Shown here one piece after another: positions 56,487 through 64,000 of a stretch of DNA of 64,000 nucleotides. The stretch's first letter is position 1. The number at the start of each line of letters is the position of its first letter. The position numbers and the translations under genes were made by a program. Under the pieces are notes generated by a model, which worked only from the letters and a program-made list of their open reading frames with translations, ran no database searches and was not told the origin of the DNA. Origin of the DNA: Acinetobacter terrestris (GTDB taxonomy: Bacteria > Pseudomonadota > Gammaproteobacteria > Pseudomonadales > Moraxellaceae); assembly GCF_004331155.1 (NCBI RefSeq), contig NZ_SJNZ01000016.1:1-64000 (forward strand), in the 5' to 3' direction.

Positions 56487-57317
56487 TTATTTCCAGCCTG
56501 GGAACCAGAGTTTGGCACCAAAGTCTTGGTCCAAAGCCTGTTTCACTTTTGCCGAGTTTTGATAGATCTCCACAAATTTTTTCAGCTTGTCATTTTTATC
56601 TTGGTAATCATCACGCACTGCAAACAAAATGGCATAACGTGTGTCAGCGTTAGAGTCGAATAACAAGGCTTGTTCAGGATCAGCCGTTTTCGCTAAACGT
56701 AAGTAGTGCGGGTAGCCAAAAGCCAGATCGACATCATCAATGGCACGCGCCGTTTGTGGGCCTTCAACTTCGACAAACTGTAATTTTTTAGGATTGGTCT
56801 CAATGTCTTTCAGACTAGATAAATAATTCTCTGGATCTTTAAGAGTAATTAACTGTGCTTGTTGTAAAAGAAGCAGCGCACGTCCCTGATTCACAGGATC
56901 ATTAGGAACGACCACTTTGGCATTGTCTTTTAACTCATCAAAACTTTTGATTTTCTTGGAGTACAAACCGACATGCGTTGCAGCACCTTTAGCGAATGCC
57001 TTAATCTTAAAGTCGGTTTCTTTTTTCGCGTTATCCAGGAAAGGCTGGTGCTGAAAAAAGTTGGCATCAATATCGCCATGGTTCAAGGTAATGTTAGGTG
57101 TATTCCAGTCGGAAAATTCTACCAGTTTTACATTCAAGCCTTGTTGTTTGGCCTCATCTGCTGCGACTTGTAAAGGTTTGGCAAATGATGGACTGATCCC
57201 AATCACCAGTTCATCAGAAGCTGATTTTTTTTGTTGATTCCAGACCACCAGCCCAATAATGACTGCGGCAATAATCACCCCAATAATGGTGAATTTGGTT
57301 TTAGCTGTTTGTGCCAT
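56487..57317 (-). CDS. metQ: MetQ/NlpA-type substrate-binding protein, copy 1
   Basis: A 276-residue protein of the same family with an N-terminal membrane segment (FTIIGVIIAAVIIGLVVW) and no lipobox. It has ELVIGISPSFAKPLQVAADE, GDIDANFFQHQPFLDN, VVVPNDPVNQGRALLLLQQA and VEGPQTARAIDDVDLAFGYP. The start MAQTAKTKF at 57317 has GAGG 6 bases upstream. The tandem arrangement with copy 2 suggests a duplication followed by divergence toward different ligands. Confidence 0.88.
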   Translation of the reverse strand: MAQTAKTKFTIIGVIIAAVIIGLVVWNQQKKSASDELVIGISPSFAKPLQVAADEAKQQGLNVKLVEFSDWNTPNITLNHGDIDANFFQHQPFLDNAKKETDFKIKAFAKGAATHVGLYSKKIKSFDELKDNAKVVVPNDPVNQGRALLLLQQAQLITLKDPENYLSSLKDIETNPKKLQFVEVEGPQTARAIDDVDLAFGYPHYLRLAKTADPEQALLFDSNADTRYAILFAVRDDYQDKNDKLKKFVEIYQNSAKVKQALDQDFGAKLWFPGWK

Positions 57318-57332
57318 GTTGCACCTCAAAAT

Positions 57333-58757
57333 TTATGCGGATTGTTTTTGGTCTAAGTTGGAATTCGAAGTTGAGGCGGAGCTTTGACATCGAAATTTCT
57401 GAACAGGGTGTGAGGCAGACAGTTGGTCGCCTTGCTGAAAAAGTTTGTGTCTTAAACTGCCGTGTTCATATGCTATTTTATAACGGCCGCGTTGTTGTAA
57501 TTCAGGAATCACCAGTCGAATAAAATCATGGTGCGATTCAGGTGCAACGGTACGGGTTAGATTGAAACCATCGATTCCTGTTTCATCCATTAGTTGAATC
57601 AGTTTTTCAGCAACAGTCGCACCACTGCCGACAATTAAGGGATAACGTCCACCGAGTACATGCTGTGCTTTTAAATCATTTTTAGTGATTTTTTGTTCCT
57701 TGAACTTATTGTTGACTGAAGCAATGCTATTGGTCTTTTGATAGGGAATGGCTTCATCATCGGCAAATTTAGACAGATCGATACCGACTGAACTCGAGAA
57801 GTGGGCGAGACCCGCTTCAGGACTGGCATAAGAGATGTATTCATCCAGTTTTTGTTGTGCCAAGTCATCGGTTTCAGCAGTCACTACGGTAATACCAACA
57901 AAGATTTTAATTGCTTCTGGATCGCGTCCTTGTTCGGTGGCCTGCTGACGAATTTGATCGACCTGCTTTTTAATTTTTTCAGGTTGATCGCCACCAATGA
58001 ACATGCCTTCTGCATGCTGAGTCGCAAAAGCTAAACCACGAGGAGACGCACCTGCCTGGAATAAAACCGGGGTGCGTTGAATTGATGGTGAAACCTGAAA
58101 TACACCCTGACTTTGGTAAAACTGACCTTGATGCTGAACCGGATGAACTTTAGCTGGATCGGTAAAAATACGATTCTGCTTATCTTTTAAGACCGCATCG
58201 TTTTCCCAAGAGCCTTCCCAGAATTTATAGCAAAGTTGTAAAAATTCTTCTGCTTGTTCATAACGCAGGTCGTGGTCTTTCAAGCCTTTTTCACCAATCA
58301 GACGTTGTGCACTGTCTAAGTAACCAGTGACAATATTCCAGCCAATACGTCCATTGGTGAGATGATCCAGACTGGCAAAGCGACGTGCAAATTGGTAGGG
58401 TGATTCATAACTTAAATTAACCGTGATCCCAAAACCTAAATTTTGGGTTACCGCAGCCATGGCTGAAACCAAGGTTGTCGGATCATGGCTTGGTAATTGA
58501 ATCGACTCTTTTAAAGTGAGGTCAATGTCATTTTGATAAACATCATAAACACCAGTAATGTCGGCAATAAATAAACCATCAAACAGACCTTGTTCTAATG
58601 TTTGAGCCAAGTCTGTCCAATAACTGAGTTCATTAAAACGGTGTGATTCATCACGAGGATGCGTCCATAAACCATGATTGATATGACCGACACAGTTCAT
58701 GTCGAAAGCATTGAGCAGGATTTTCTTCGCTGCATTTGGCGTTGAGGTCGTTGTCAT
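57333..58757 (-). CDS. LLM-class flavin-dependent monooxygenase (NtaA/SnaA/DszA type)
   Basis: A 474-residue FMNH2-dependent monooxygenase of the luciferase-like family: ILLNAFDMNCVGHINHGLWTHPRDES, GLFIADITGVYDVYQ-type pattern, GRIGWNIVTGYLDSAQR and FQAGASPRGLAFA. Relatives include nitrilotriacetate, pristinamycin and dibenzothiophene-sulfone monooxygenases. Next to SfnB-like and Met-type transport genes, a desulfurisation role is likely. It shares one base with the upstream gene (TAATG). The C-terminal 45 residues are an added Gln/Ser-rich tail. Confidence 0.9.
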   Translation of the reverse strand: MTTTSTPNAAKKILLNAFDMNCVGHINHGLWTHPRDESHRFNELSYWTDLAQTLEQGLFDGLFIADITGVYDVYQNDIDLTLKESIQLPSHDPTTLVSAMAAVTQNLGFGITVNLSYESPYQFARRFASLDHLTNGRIGWNIVTGYLDSAQRLIGEKGLKDHDLRYEQAEEFLQLCYKFWEGSWENDAVLKDKQNRIFTDPAKVHPVQHQGQFYQSQGVFQVSPSIQRTPVLFQAGASPRGLAFATQHAEGMFIGGDQPEKIKKQVDQIRQQATEQGRDPEAIKIFVGITVVTAETDDLAQQKLDEYISYASPEAGLAHFSSSVGIDLSKFADDEAIPYQKTNSIASVNNKFKEQKITKNDLKAQHVLGGRYPLIVGSGATVAEKLIQLMDETGIDGFNLTRTVAPESHHDFIRLVIPELQQRGRYKIAYEHGSLRHKLFQQGDQLSASHPVQKFRCQSSASTSNSNLDQKQSA

Positions 58758-59980
58758 TACAATGTCCCTCGACGTGGTGGCAATACACCGTTTAATACAT
58801 GATTGGCAATGAAATAATATTTCCAGCGTGAAGCGTCGTGTAGGGTATGTACACGGGCATTGCGCCAGAAACGGTCTAGTCCATCTTCACGTTGGCTGCC
58901 ACGGCTACCGGCAAGTTCAATCAGTTTTGAGGATGCTTTCAACGCTGTTTCAGTACTGTGAGCACGCACCTTTGCGACATTGATTGAAGCTTTAGCGATA
59001 TTTTCAACGGTAGGTTGTGGCTTAGCAGCATCAATAGAACGCGCTGCCTGTTTCAGTAACACTTCCGATGCACGGACATCGGTAACGATGCGGCCCAATT
59101 CAAACAGGGTGAGCGGATCAGCTGTGGCTTTGTCGACACCTGAATCGATCCATGGACGTGCTTGACGCACGCGAATCAGAGTTTCTTCAAATGCAGCACG
59201 TGCAATACCGGTTTCAATCGCGGCATGCATAATTTGTGCAAAGGGTCCTGAAATCGTCGGCTGTGAATACGCAGTATCAAATGGAATAACATCTTCAGCT
59301 TCAACGAAAACATTATTAAATTTAACGGTGCCACTACCTGTGGTGCGCTGTCCAAAACCAGACCAGTCATCTACTAATTCCAGACCTTCACTTTCACGAG
59401 GAATAAAAGCCAGAAATTCACGGCCATGTTCGTCTTTCACCAAGGTTGGGATGCGATGTGAAAATAAGCTGCCGGTGCAATAAAACTTTTCACCATTGAC
59501 CAAGAAACCGTGTTCAGTGGAGCTAATTGCGGTTTGCTTTTGTGCAGCATTCTTGGTTTTAAATTCTGCTAACGCATTACCAAAACGTGCACCTTTTAAA
59601 ACTTCGGCATAGAGTTTTTGCTTTTGTTGTTCTGTGCCTGTATTACGTAAAATTTCCAGGCCATAAAAATGATTTTGTGGAATTTGTCCGATCGAACCAT
59701 CGACACCACTCATGAGCGCAATGACTTGAGCCACGGTATAGCTGGATACTTCTGCGCCACCATATTGCTTAGGCACAGTCATCGCCCATAAGCCGGATTG
59801 GCTGTACGCCTCAATTTCTTCAAAGGGCAGAAGACGTTCAGCATCACGTTGCACAGCATGATGTTTAAACTGGTCTGCTAAAGCACGTGCAATTTCCAGC
59901 GCTTCAGCATCCGACTGAATAATATGTGCATGCGCCAGTTGTTGTGCCTGAGACTGGCTAAGTTCTTGATATGAAGTCAT
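58757..59980 (-). CDS. SfnB-family sulfur acquisition oxidoreductase, copy 2
   Basis: A 407-residue acyl-CoA-dehydrogenase-fold flavoprotein: AEALEIARALADQF, DGSIGQIPQNHFYGLEILRN, DDWSGFGQRTTGSGTVKFNNV and RFWRNARVHTLHDASRWKYY. The last is characteristic of the SfnB/DszC branch rather than fatty-acid dehydrogenases. These enzymes use reduced flavin to oxidise organosulfur compounds in sulfur starvation. It is 11 bp downstream of copy 1. Confidence 0.88.
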   Translation of the reverse strand: MTSYQELSQSQAQQLAHAHIIQSDAEALEIARALADQFKHHAVQRDAERLLPFEEIEAYSQSGLWAMTVPKQYGGAEVSSYTVAQVIALMSGVDGSIGQIPQNHFYGLEILRNTGTEQQKQKLYAEVLKGARFGNALAEFKTKNAAQKQTAISSTEHGFLVNGEKFYCTGSLFSHRIPTLVKDEHGREFLAFIPRESEGLELVDDWSGFGQRTTGSGTVKFNNVFVEAEDVIPFDTAYSQPTISGPFAQIMHAAIETGIARAAFEETLIRVRQARPWIDSGVDKATADPLTLFELGRIVTDVRASEVLLKQAARSIDAAKPQPTVENIAKASINVAKVRAHSTETALKASSKLIELAGSRGSQREDGLDRFWRNARVHTLHDASRWKYYFIANHVLNGVLPPRRGTL

Positions 59981-59991
59981 GTTTTTATTCC

Positions 59992-61194
59992 TTAAATCCA
60001 GGCGTGACGGGCAGGAAGTTTATGATTGAGGTAATAGTCACCTAAAGCATGCAATTTCCAACGTACCGGGTCATGTAAGGTATGCACACGGGCATTGCGC
60101 CAATGTTGATCTAGATTATGTTGACTTAAACTTGAACGGCTGCCGCCGAGTTCGAGGAGTTTTTCCGAAATGTGCAAGGCAGCATCATTGGCATAGATTT
60201 TTGCTTCAGCGACTAAAATTGACGCTTTTGCTGCTTGTTCCTCGGTTACGGCATTAAGTTGATCGAGTTCGTCTAAATATTCCGCTGCTTCATCCAGTAA
60301 CAATATGGCAGCATCGAGTAATACATTCGACTTGCCGACTTCTTGCAGGGTGTAATGTTCAAGGCTGGCTTTTTCGACATTGGCATCCACAATCGGACGG
60401 GCTTTTTGTACCGCACTGAGCGTGTCGGAAAATGCCGCTTCTGCAATGCCGACATCAATAGCCACTTGCATCAGCTGTGAGAAAGCACCCCGATAGTTTG
60501 GTGCATTGCCGAGTAAGCGTTCATCAAAAATTAAAAATGGATCGACTTCAACATAATTGAGTTTAACTGTGCCGCTTGAGGTGGTGCGCTGACCAAAACC
60601 ATTCCAGTTATCTACCACTTCAACGCCAGTCGCTTGATGATCGACCACCACCAGAACCACATGACCTTCAGGGTGAATGGCCTTGATTGCGAGCCAGTGT
60701 GCAAAACTGCTGCCTGTAGAATAAAACTTTTCGCCATCTAGAAAATAATGACCATCTTCAATGGTTAAAAGCGTATTTAATGTTTTGGTATCTTTTGTGT
60801 TGCGTTCTGGACCGCCATTGGCCAAGCGTTTGCCTTGTAAAATTTCATTAAAAATAAACGTTTTTTGCTGTTCCGTACCCATAATGTTAATCATGTTGAG
60901 CAGGGCAATCTGGTTTTGTGGAATTTGACCCACGCTGGAATCGGCTTTATTGATAATGCGGAAAACATGCGCCAAAGTTTTATTGGAGACAAATGCACCG
61001 CCAAAATTTTGTGGAATGCGAATTCCGCCTAAGCCTTTTTGACTGAATAAATCAATTTCAGCAAAGGGTAATTGACGTTTTTGATCACGTTCATTACGGC
61101 CTTCCAAAGCAAAATCTGCAACCTGGTATGCTGCATTAATTGCATCTTGGCCATTTTTAACCACATGAACATTGTCAGAAATTAGATGAGACAT
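59992..61194 (-). CDS. SfnB-family sulfur acquisition oxidoreductase, copy 1
   Basis: A 400-residue relative of the next gene with the same motifs: ADSSVGQIPQNQIALLNMIN, DNWNGFGQRTTSSGTVKLNYV and QHWRNARVHTLHDPVRWKLH. It is the first gene of the minus-strand sulfur cluster. Tandem copies may form a pair acting on different oxidation states or substrates of one pathway; this is inference. Confidence 0.88.
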   Translation of the reverse strand: MSHLISDNVHVVKNGQDAINAAYQVADFALEGRNERDQKRQLPFAEIDLFSQKGLGGIRIPQNFGGAFVSNKTLAHVFRIINKADSSVGQIPQNQIALLNMINIMGTEQQKTFIFNEILQGKRLANGGPERNTKDTKTLNTLLTIEDGHYFLDGEKFYSTGSSFAHWLAIKAIHPEGHVVLVVVDHQATGVEVVDNWNGFGQRTTSSGTVKLNYVEVDPFLIFDERLLGNAPNYRGAFSQLMQVAIDVGIAEAAFSDTLSAVQKARPIVDANVEKASLEHYTLQEVGKSNVLLDAAILLLDEAAEYLDELDQLNAVTEEQAAKASILVAEAKIYANDAALHISEKLLELGGSRSSLSQHNLDQHWRNARVHTLHDPVRWKLHALGDYYLNHKLPARHAWI

Positions 61195-61574
61195 AACGAC
61201 ACCTTAAATAGATATCGAAACGCTACAAGTAATCGAATTCAAAATTAAGCAATTGCTTTTGCAAAGCTTATGAAAAATGATCTTTAGGATAAAAAGTGCT
61301 AGTTTTTGAAACAAAATGAATATGTTAAGTGTTTAAAAATCAACATGATTTGGTTTTGTTTGTGTTTTATTTTGACTTTAATTTAGGGGTTTATCTGCTT
61401 TAAAGATAATCAAGACAAAAATATGTATAAAAATAAACAATCTGGCAATGGGTAATGTCCTTACGCTTTTGAATACAAAGTCCATTGTATTTATAGGGCA
61501 GGGTGACTAAAGTATCCGACTAAGGTCGTTGGTTATTTTTATAACCTGAACTAAAAAATAACTGCGGAGATGTT
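61195..61574. other. 380-bp control region between the sulfur cluster and the GST-like gene
   Basis: No gene. It must hold the promoters for both directions. A perfect 12-bp palindrome AAGCAATTGCTT at 61247-61258, about 55 bp from the first sfnB-like start, is a candidate operator. No good sigma-54 motif was found. Confidence 0.45.
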
Positions 61575-62339
61575 ATGCGAACTTTATACCAGTTTCCTTT
61601 ATCTCATTTTTGTGAGAAAGCTCGCTGGTTGCTCGATCATAAAGAGTTGGAGTATGTGGCTCATAATCTGATCCCGGGTGTGCATCGTGCATTTGCACAA
61701 TTAAAAACCGGACAAAACCGTTTACCGATTTTACGTGACCAAGACCGCTGGATTGCCGATTCAACTGAAATTGCATTGTATCTAGATGAAGTTTATCCAG
61801 AACATTCTTTGCTACGGGCTGATTTACAACAGCGCGAGCTGGCTTTAGGAATTAATCAGCAAGCCACAGAATTGGGGATGCATGTGCGTCGCTGGGGCTT
61901 GGCGCATACATTATCCCAAAGTGAAGAATCACTCGATATTTTGATTGGTGAAAAAGGCTATTTACGTCAATTTGAAAAATATTCAAAACCGGTTATCAAA
62001 GCATTGCTTTCAAAAGGCTACCAACTGAATGCTGATAAAGTGGCTGAGTCTAAACAACGAATGGATGCTTTAATTGAGCTTCTGAACCAGCGCCTGATTG
62101 AAAATCATGGTCGCTATTTTGTTGGTGAGCGTTTAGGTCTGGCTGATATTGCTGTCTGTTCGATGCTCGCTCCACTTCTGGAAATTCCCGGTACACCGTG
62201 GGAAAAAGAGCATGGCGAAGTGTGGTCTGAAGAATTTAAAAAATATAAAGAGACTTTAACTGAATTGCCGATTGGGCAATATGTGCTGCGTGTCTATAAA
62301 ACTGAACGCAATGCCCGCGTGGACTGGCGTGGTGTTTAA
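61575..62339 (+). CDS. Glutathione S-transferase-like protein
   Basis: A 254-residue protein. Residues 1-80 are a thioredoxin-fold GST N-terminal domain (LYQFPLSHFCEKARWLLDHK, LPILRD, ADSTEIALYLDE) and the rest is the helical C-terminal domain (GERLGLADIAVCSMLAPLLE). The SHFCEKAR segment carries the Ser/Cys expected at the glutathione site. Substrate unknown. GGAG lies 5 bases before the ATG. It is divergent from the sulfur cluster; a role in thiol chemistry there is possible but not shown. Confidence 0.85.
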   Translation: MRTLYQFPLSHFCEKARWLLDHKELEYVAHNLIPGVHRAFAQLKTGQNRLPILRDQDRWIADSTEIALYLDEVYPEHSLLRADLQQRELALGINQQATELGMHVRRWGLAHTLSQSEESLDILIGEKGYLRQFEKYSKPVIKALLSKGYQLNADKVAESKQRMDALIELLNQRLIENHGRYFVGERLGLADIAVCSMLAPLLEIPGTPWEKEHGEVWSEEFKKYKETLTELPIGQYVLRVYKTERNARVDWRGV

Positions 62340-62350
62340 ACCGGATTTAT

Positions 62351-62381
62351 AAAAATACGCGCTCTATAGCGCGTATTTTTT
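62351..62381. terminator. Bidirectional terminator between the GST-like gene and the repeat-protein gene
   Basis: AATACGCGCT pairs with AGCGCGTATT, with A- and T-runs on both sides. Confidence 0.88.
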
Positions 62382-62409
62382 TGCTCGTTAAATGACTTAT
62401 CCAAAAGAC

Positions 62410-63987
62410 TTAACCAAATACAATCGGCTGTTCAAGTTCCAAACTTGGTGTTGCTGGCGGTAGAGATGCTGCATCATAACTTGGCAGCGTACTGTTACCC
62501 AGAATTGGTTGAGTTGAGTCGTTGATACCTGGCGCAATATTGCCTAAATCAATGTTGCCTAAACTACTGTTGCCTTGGAATAAATCAGCAACGCTGAGTA
62601 AAGTTGTCGGGGCATCGCCAGTCAATTGACCCGCATCTTCAGTGAGACCATCAAAATCAACACTGTTTGAAGCAGATGAAATACCTTCGATAATACCACC
62701 GAGATCCAGACTGCTGTCATTATTGAGATTACCCAATAATCCACTCAAGTCTATACCATTCAAGCTACCTTCACTCAGACTACCAAGCAAGTCTGTGAGG
62801 GCTGCAACGTCGATGTTGCTTGAACCGCCGATTAATCCACCGACCAGTTGAGCAATCTGAGCGATGTCGATATCACCATTGCCGCCAATCAAGTTGCTAA
62901 CCAGACCAGCAATTGCGCCAATGTCGATGTTGCTTGAACCGCCGATTAATCCGCCGACCAGTTGTGCGATCTGAGCGATATCAATATCGCCATTACCACC
63001 AATCAGGTTACCAACCAGACCCGCAATTGCGCCAATGTCGATATTACTCGAGCCACCAATTAAGCCACCGACCAGTTGAGCAATCTGAGCGATATCAATC
63101 TCGCCATTACCACCAATCAGGTTACCGACCAGACCGGCAATCGCGCCAATGTCGATGTTGCTTGAACCGCCGATTAATCCGCCGACCAGCTGTGCAATCT
63201 GGGCGATATCAATCTCGCCATTGCCGCCAATCAGGTTACCGACCAGACCGGCAATTGCGCCAATGTCAATGTTGCTTGAGCCACCAATTAATCCGCCGAC
63301 CAGTTGAGCAATTTGTGCGATATCGATATCACCATTACCGCCAATCAGGTTACCGACCAGACCGGCAATCGCGCCAATGTCGATATTGCTTGAACCGCCG
63401 ATTAAGCCACCAACCAGTTGAGCAATTTGTGCGATATCAATCTCGCCATTGCCACCAATCAGGTTACCGACCAGACCGGCAATCGCGCCAATATCGATAT
63501 TGCTTGAACCGCCGATTAAGCCACCGACCAGCTGTGCGATTTTAGCAATATCAATATTACCGGTATTGCCGCCGATCAAGCCACCGACCAGTTGAGAAAT
63601 GGCTCCAATATCAAGCTTGCTATTATTACTACTTAGCAGCCCATCCAATAAATTGGTAATTTGAGCAATGCTGAAACTACCGCCATTTGATTGAGTCAAA
63701 CTGCTGATCAGGTTTTGAATATTTAGACTAGACGCATTTGAACCAGAAAACTGACTTAATAATGTGCTGAGATTTGTTGTACTTAGATTACTTCCAGAGA
63801 GGAGGTTATTTAATAATGAGCTAACTGAAGGTTGAGTAGTCGATCCCGTCAGATTGCTAATAATATTGCTGATGGTGCCTGATGTACTTCCACCGAATAA
63901 GCCACCTAATAGGCTTTTAGTTTGCGTTTCGGCAGTTAAGACAGGACTCAACTTGGTTTTTATCAAGCTTAAAAGTAGAGAAGCCAT
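62410..63987 (-). CDS. Gly/Ile-rich tandem-repeat protein, 525 aa
   Basis: Not recognised as a named family. The start MASLLLSLIKTKL at 63987 has AAGGA 7 bases upstream. Residues 1-130 are Ser/Asn/Gly/Leu-rich. Then come six or more copies of a 38-residue unit with two halves, SSNIDIGAIAGLVGNLIGG and NGDIDIAQIAQLVGGLIGG. A Ser/Leu/Asp-rich tail ends LELEQPIVFG. There is no signal peptide, Cys or anchor, but a glycine-zipper pattern (GLIGG, GNLIGG) could pack in membranes or form a beta or helical solenoid. It might be exported by another route. Repeats differ mainly at synonymous bases. Confidence 0.8.
   Translation of the reverse strand: MASLLLSLIKTKLSPVLTAETQTKSLLGGLFGGSTSGTISNIISNLTGSTTQPSVSSLLNNLLSGSNLSTTNLSTLLSQFSGSNASSLNIQNLISSLTQSNGGSFSIAQITNLLDGLLSSNNSKLDIGAISQLVGGLIGGNTGNIDIAKIAQLVGGLIGGSSNIDIGAIAGLVGNLIGGNGEIDIAQIAQLVGGLIGGSSNIDIGAIAGLVGNLIGGNGDIDIAQIAQLVGGLIGGSSNIDIGAIAGLVGNLIGGNGEIDIAQIAQLVGGLIGGSSNIDIGAIAGLVGNLIGGNGEIDIAQIAQLVGGLIGGSSNIDIGAIAGLVGNLIGGNGDIDIAQIAQLVGGLIGGSSNIDIGAIAGLVSNLIGGNGDIDIAQIAQLVGGLIGGSSNIDVAALTDLLGSLSEGSLNGIDLSGLLGNLNNDSSLDLGGIIEGISSASNSVDFDGLTEDAGQLTGDAPTTLLSVADLFQGNSSLGNIDLGNIAPGINDSTQPILGNSTLPSYDAASLPPATPSLELEQPIVFG
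62801..63610 (-). repeat. Array of 114-bp in-frame repeats
   Basis: The landmark GCGCCAAT occurs at 62915, 63029, 63143, 63257, 63371 and 63485, each exactly 114 bp apart, with diverged copies at 62801 and about 63602 (the last step is 117 bp). One repeat is 38 codons of the repeat protein. Confidence 0.92.
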
Positions 63988-64000
63988 GACCATTCCTTGT

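Noticed and set aside
61195..61574. Sigma-54 promoter for the sulfur cluster, as in sfn genes of Pseudomonas
   Set aside because: No TGGCAC-N5-TTGC match at usable spacing was found on the minus strand.
62913..63545. 210-codon Arg/Tyr/Gln-rich frame on the plus strand
   Set aside because: It is the antisense reading of the 114-bp repeat array; its periodic sequence follows from the real minus-strand gene.
62801..63610. Possible CRISPR array, because of regular repeats
   Set aside because: The period is 114 bp with no unique spacers, and the repeats are in-frame codons of one protein.

Overview
The window reads as a chromosomal segment of an Acinetobacter species, probably outside the A. baumannii group. 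The base composition is AT-rich. Several features fit that genus: a type II (tandem-domain) QueF, two unrelated NADP-isocitrate dehydrogenases close together, an AlaA-type aminotransferase with an N-terminal extension, the order purT-glnD-dapC, and a DacC-type D,D-carboxypeptidase. The species is inferred from protein content, not from a marker comparison.

Layout. 0-5 kb: the edge of an IS4-like element, tRNA-Asn, a decayed PaaI-type thioesterase, a GFA-family protein, an aspartate aminotransferase and methionine aminopeptidase. 5-7 kb: the rpsB-tsf translation operon with a structured leader and an intergenic hairpin. 7-14.4 kb: small membrane and DUF proteins, the cell-wall enzymes RlpA and MltB, a 0.9-kb gene-poor stretch with an SDR-tail relic, and an ABC-2 exporter coupled to queF. 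14.5-15.3 kb: tRNA-Arg(CCG) followed directly by the wreck of a P4-type integrase, so this is an old island insertion site. 16-28 kb: an ExoX-like exonuclease, a secreted lipase-like lipoprotein, glyA, rnk, slyD, NDH-2, D,D-carboxypeptidase and an M61 peptidase. 28-35.5 kb: monomeric IDH, rluE, a degraded interval with remnants and very small ORFs, a very acidic small protein, then dimeric IDH. The tail of rluE occurs as a diverged second copy on the far side of the monomeric IDH gene. 36-44.3 kb: an M23 lipoprotein, an MFS permease, an acyltransferase-SGNH protein, AlaA, msrB-gpx, a broken TonB-like protein and DapC. 44.3-53.8 kb: glnD, purT, a frameshifted membrane protein, azlCD, small exported proteins, a Crp-like regulator, an Mpo1-like protein and ychF. 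53.9-61.2 kb: one long minus-strand cluster of two SfnB-type oxidoreductases, an LLM-class flavin monooxygenase, two MetQ binding proteins, MetN and MetI. 61.5-64 kb: a glutathione transferase-like protein and a protein built of 38-residue Gly/Ile-rich repeats.

How the genes work together. The 54-61 kb cluster makes sense as a sulfur-scavenging unit: the binding proteins and permease import a sulfur compound, and the flavin-dependent enzymes oxidise it. The two IDHs catalyse the same TCA step with unrelated folds. RlpA, MltB, the D,D-carboxypeptidase and the M23 protein all act on peptidoglycan but are scattered. Five or more genes in the window are broken (thioesterase, integrase, SDR tail, TonB-like protein, membrane protein). 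Some lesions are single-base changes, one in a homopolymer, so sequencing error must be excluded for those before calling them true decay.
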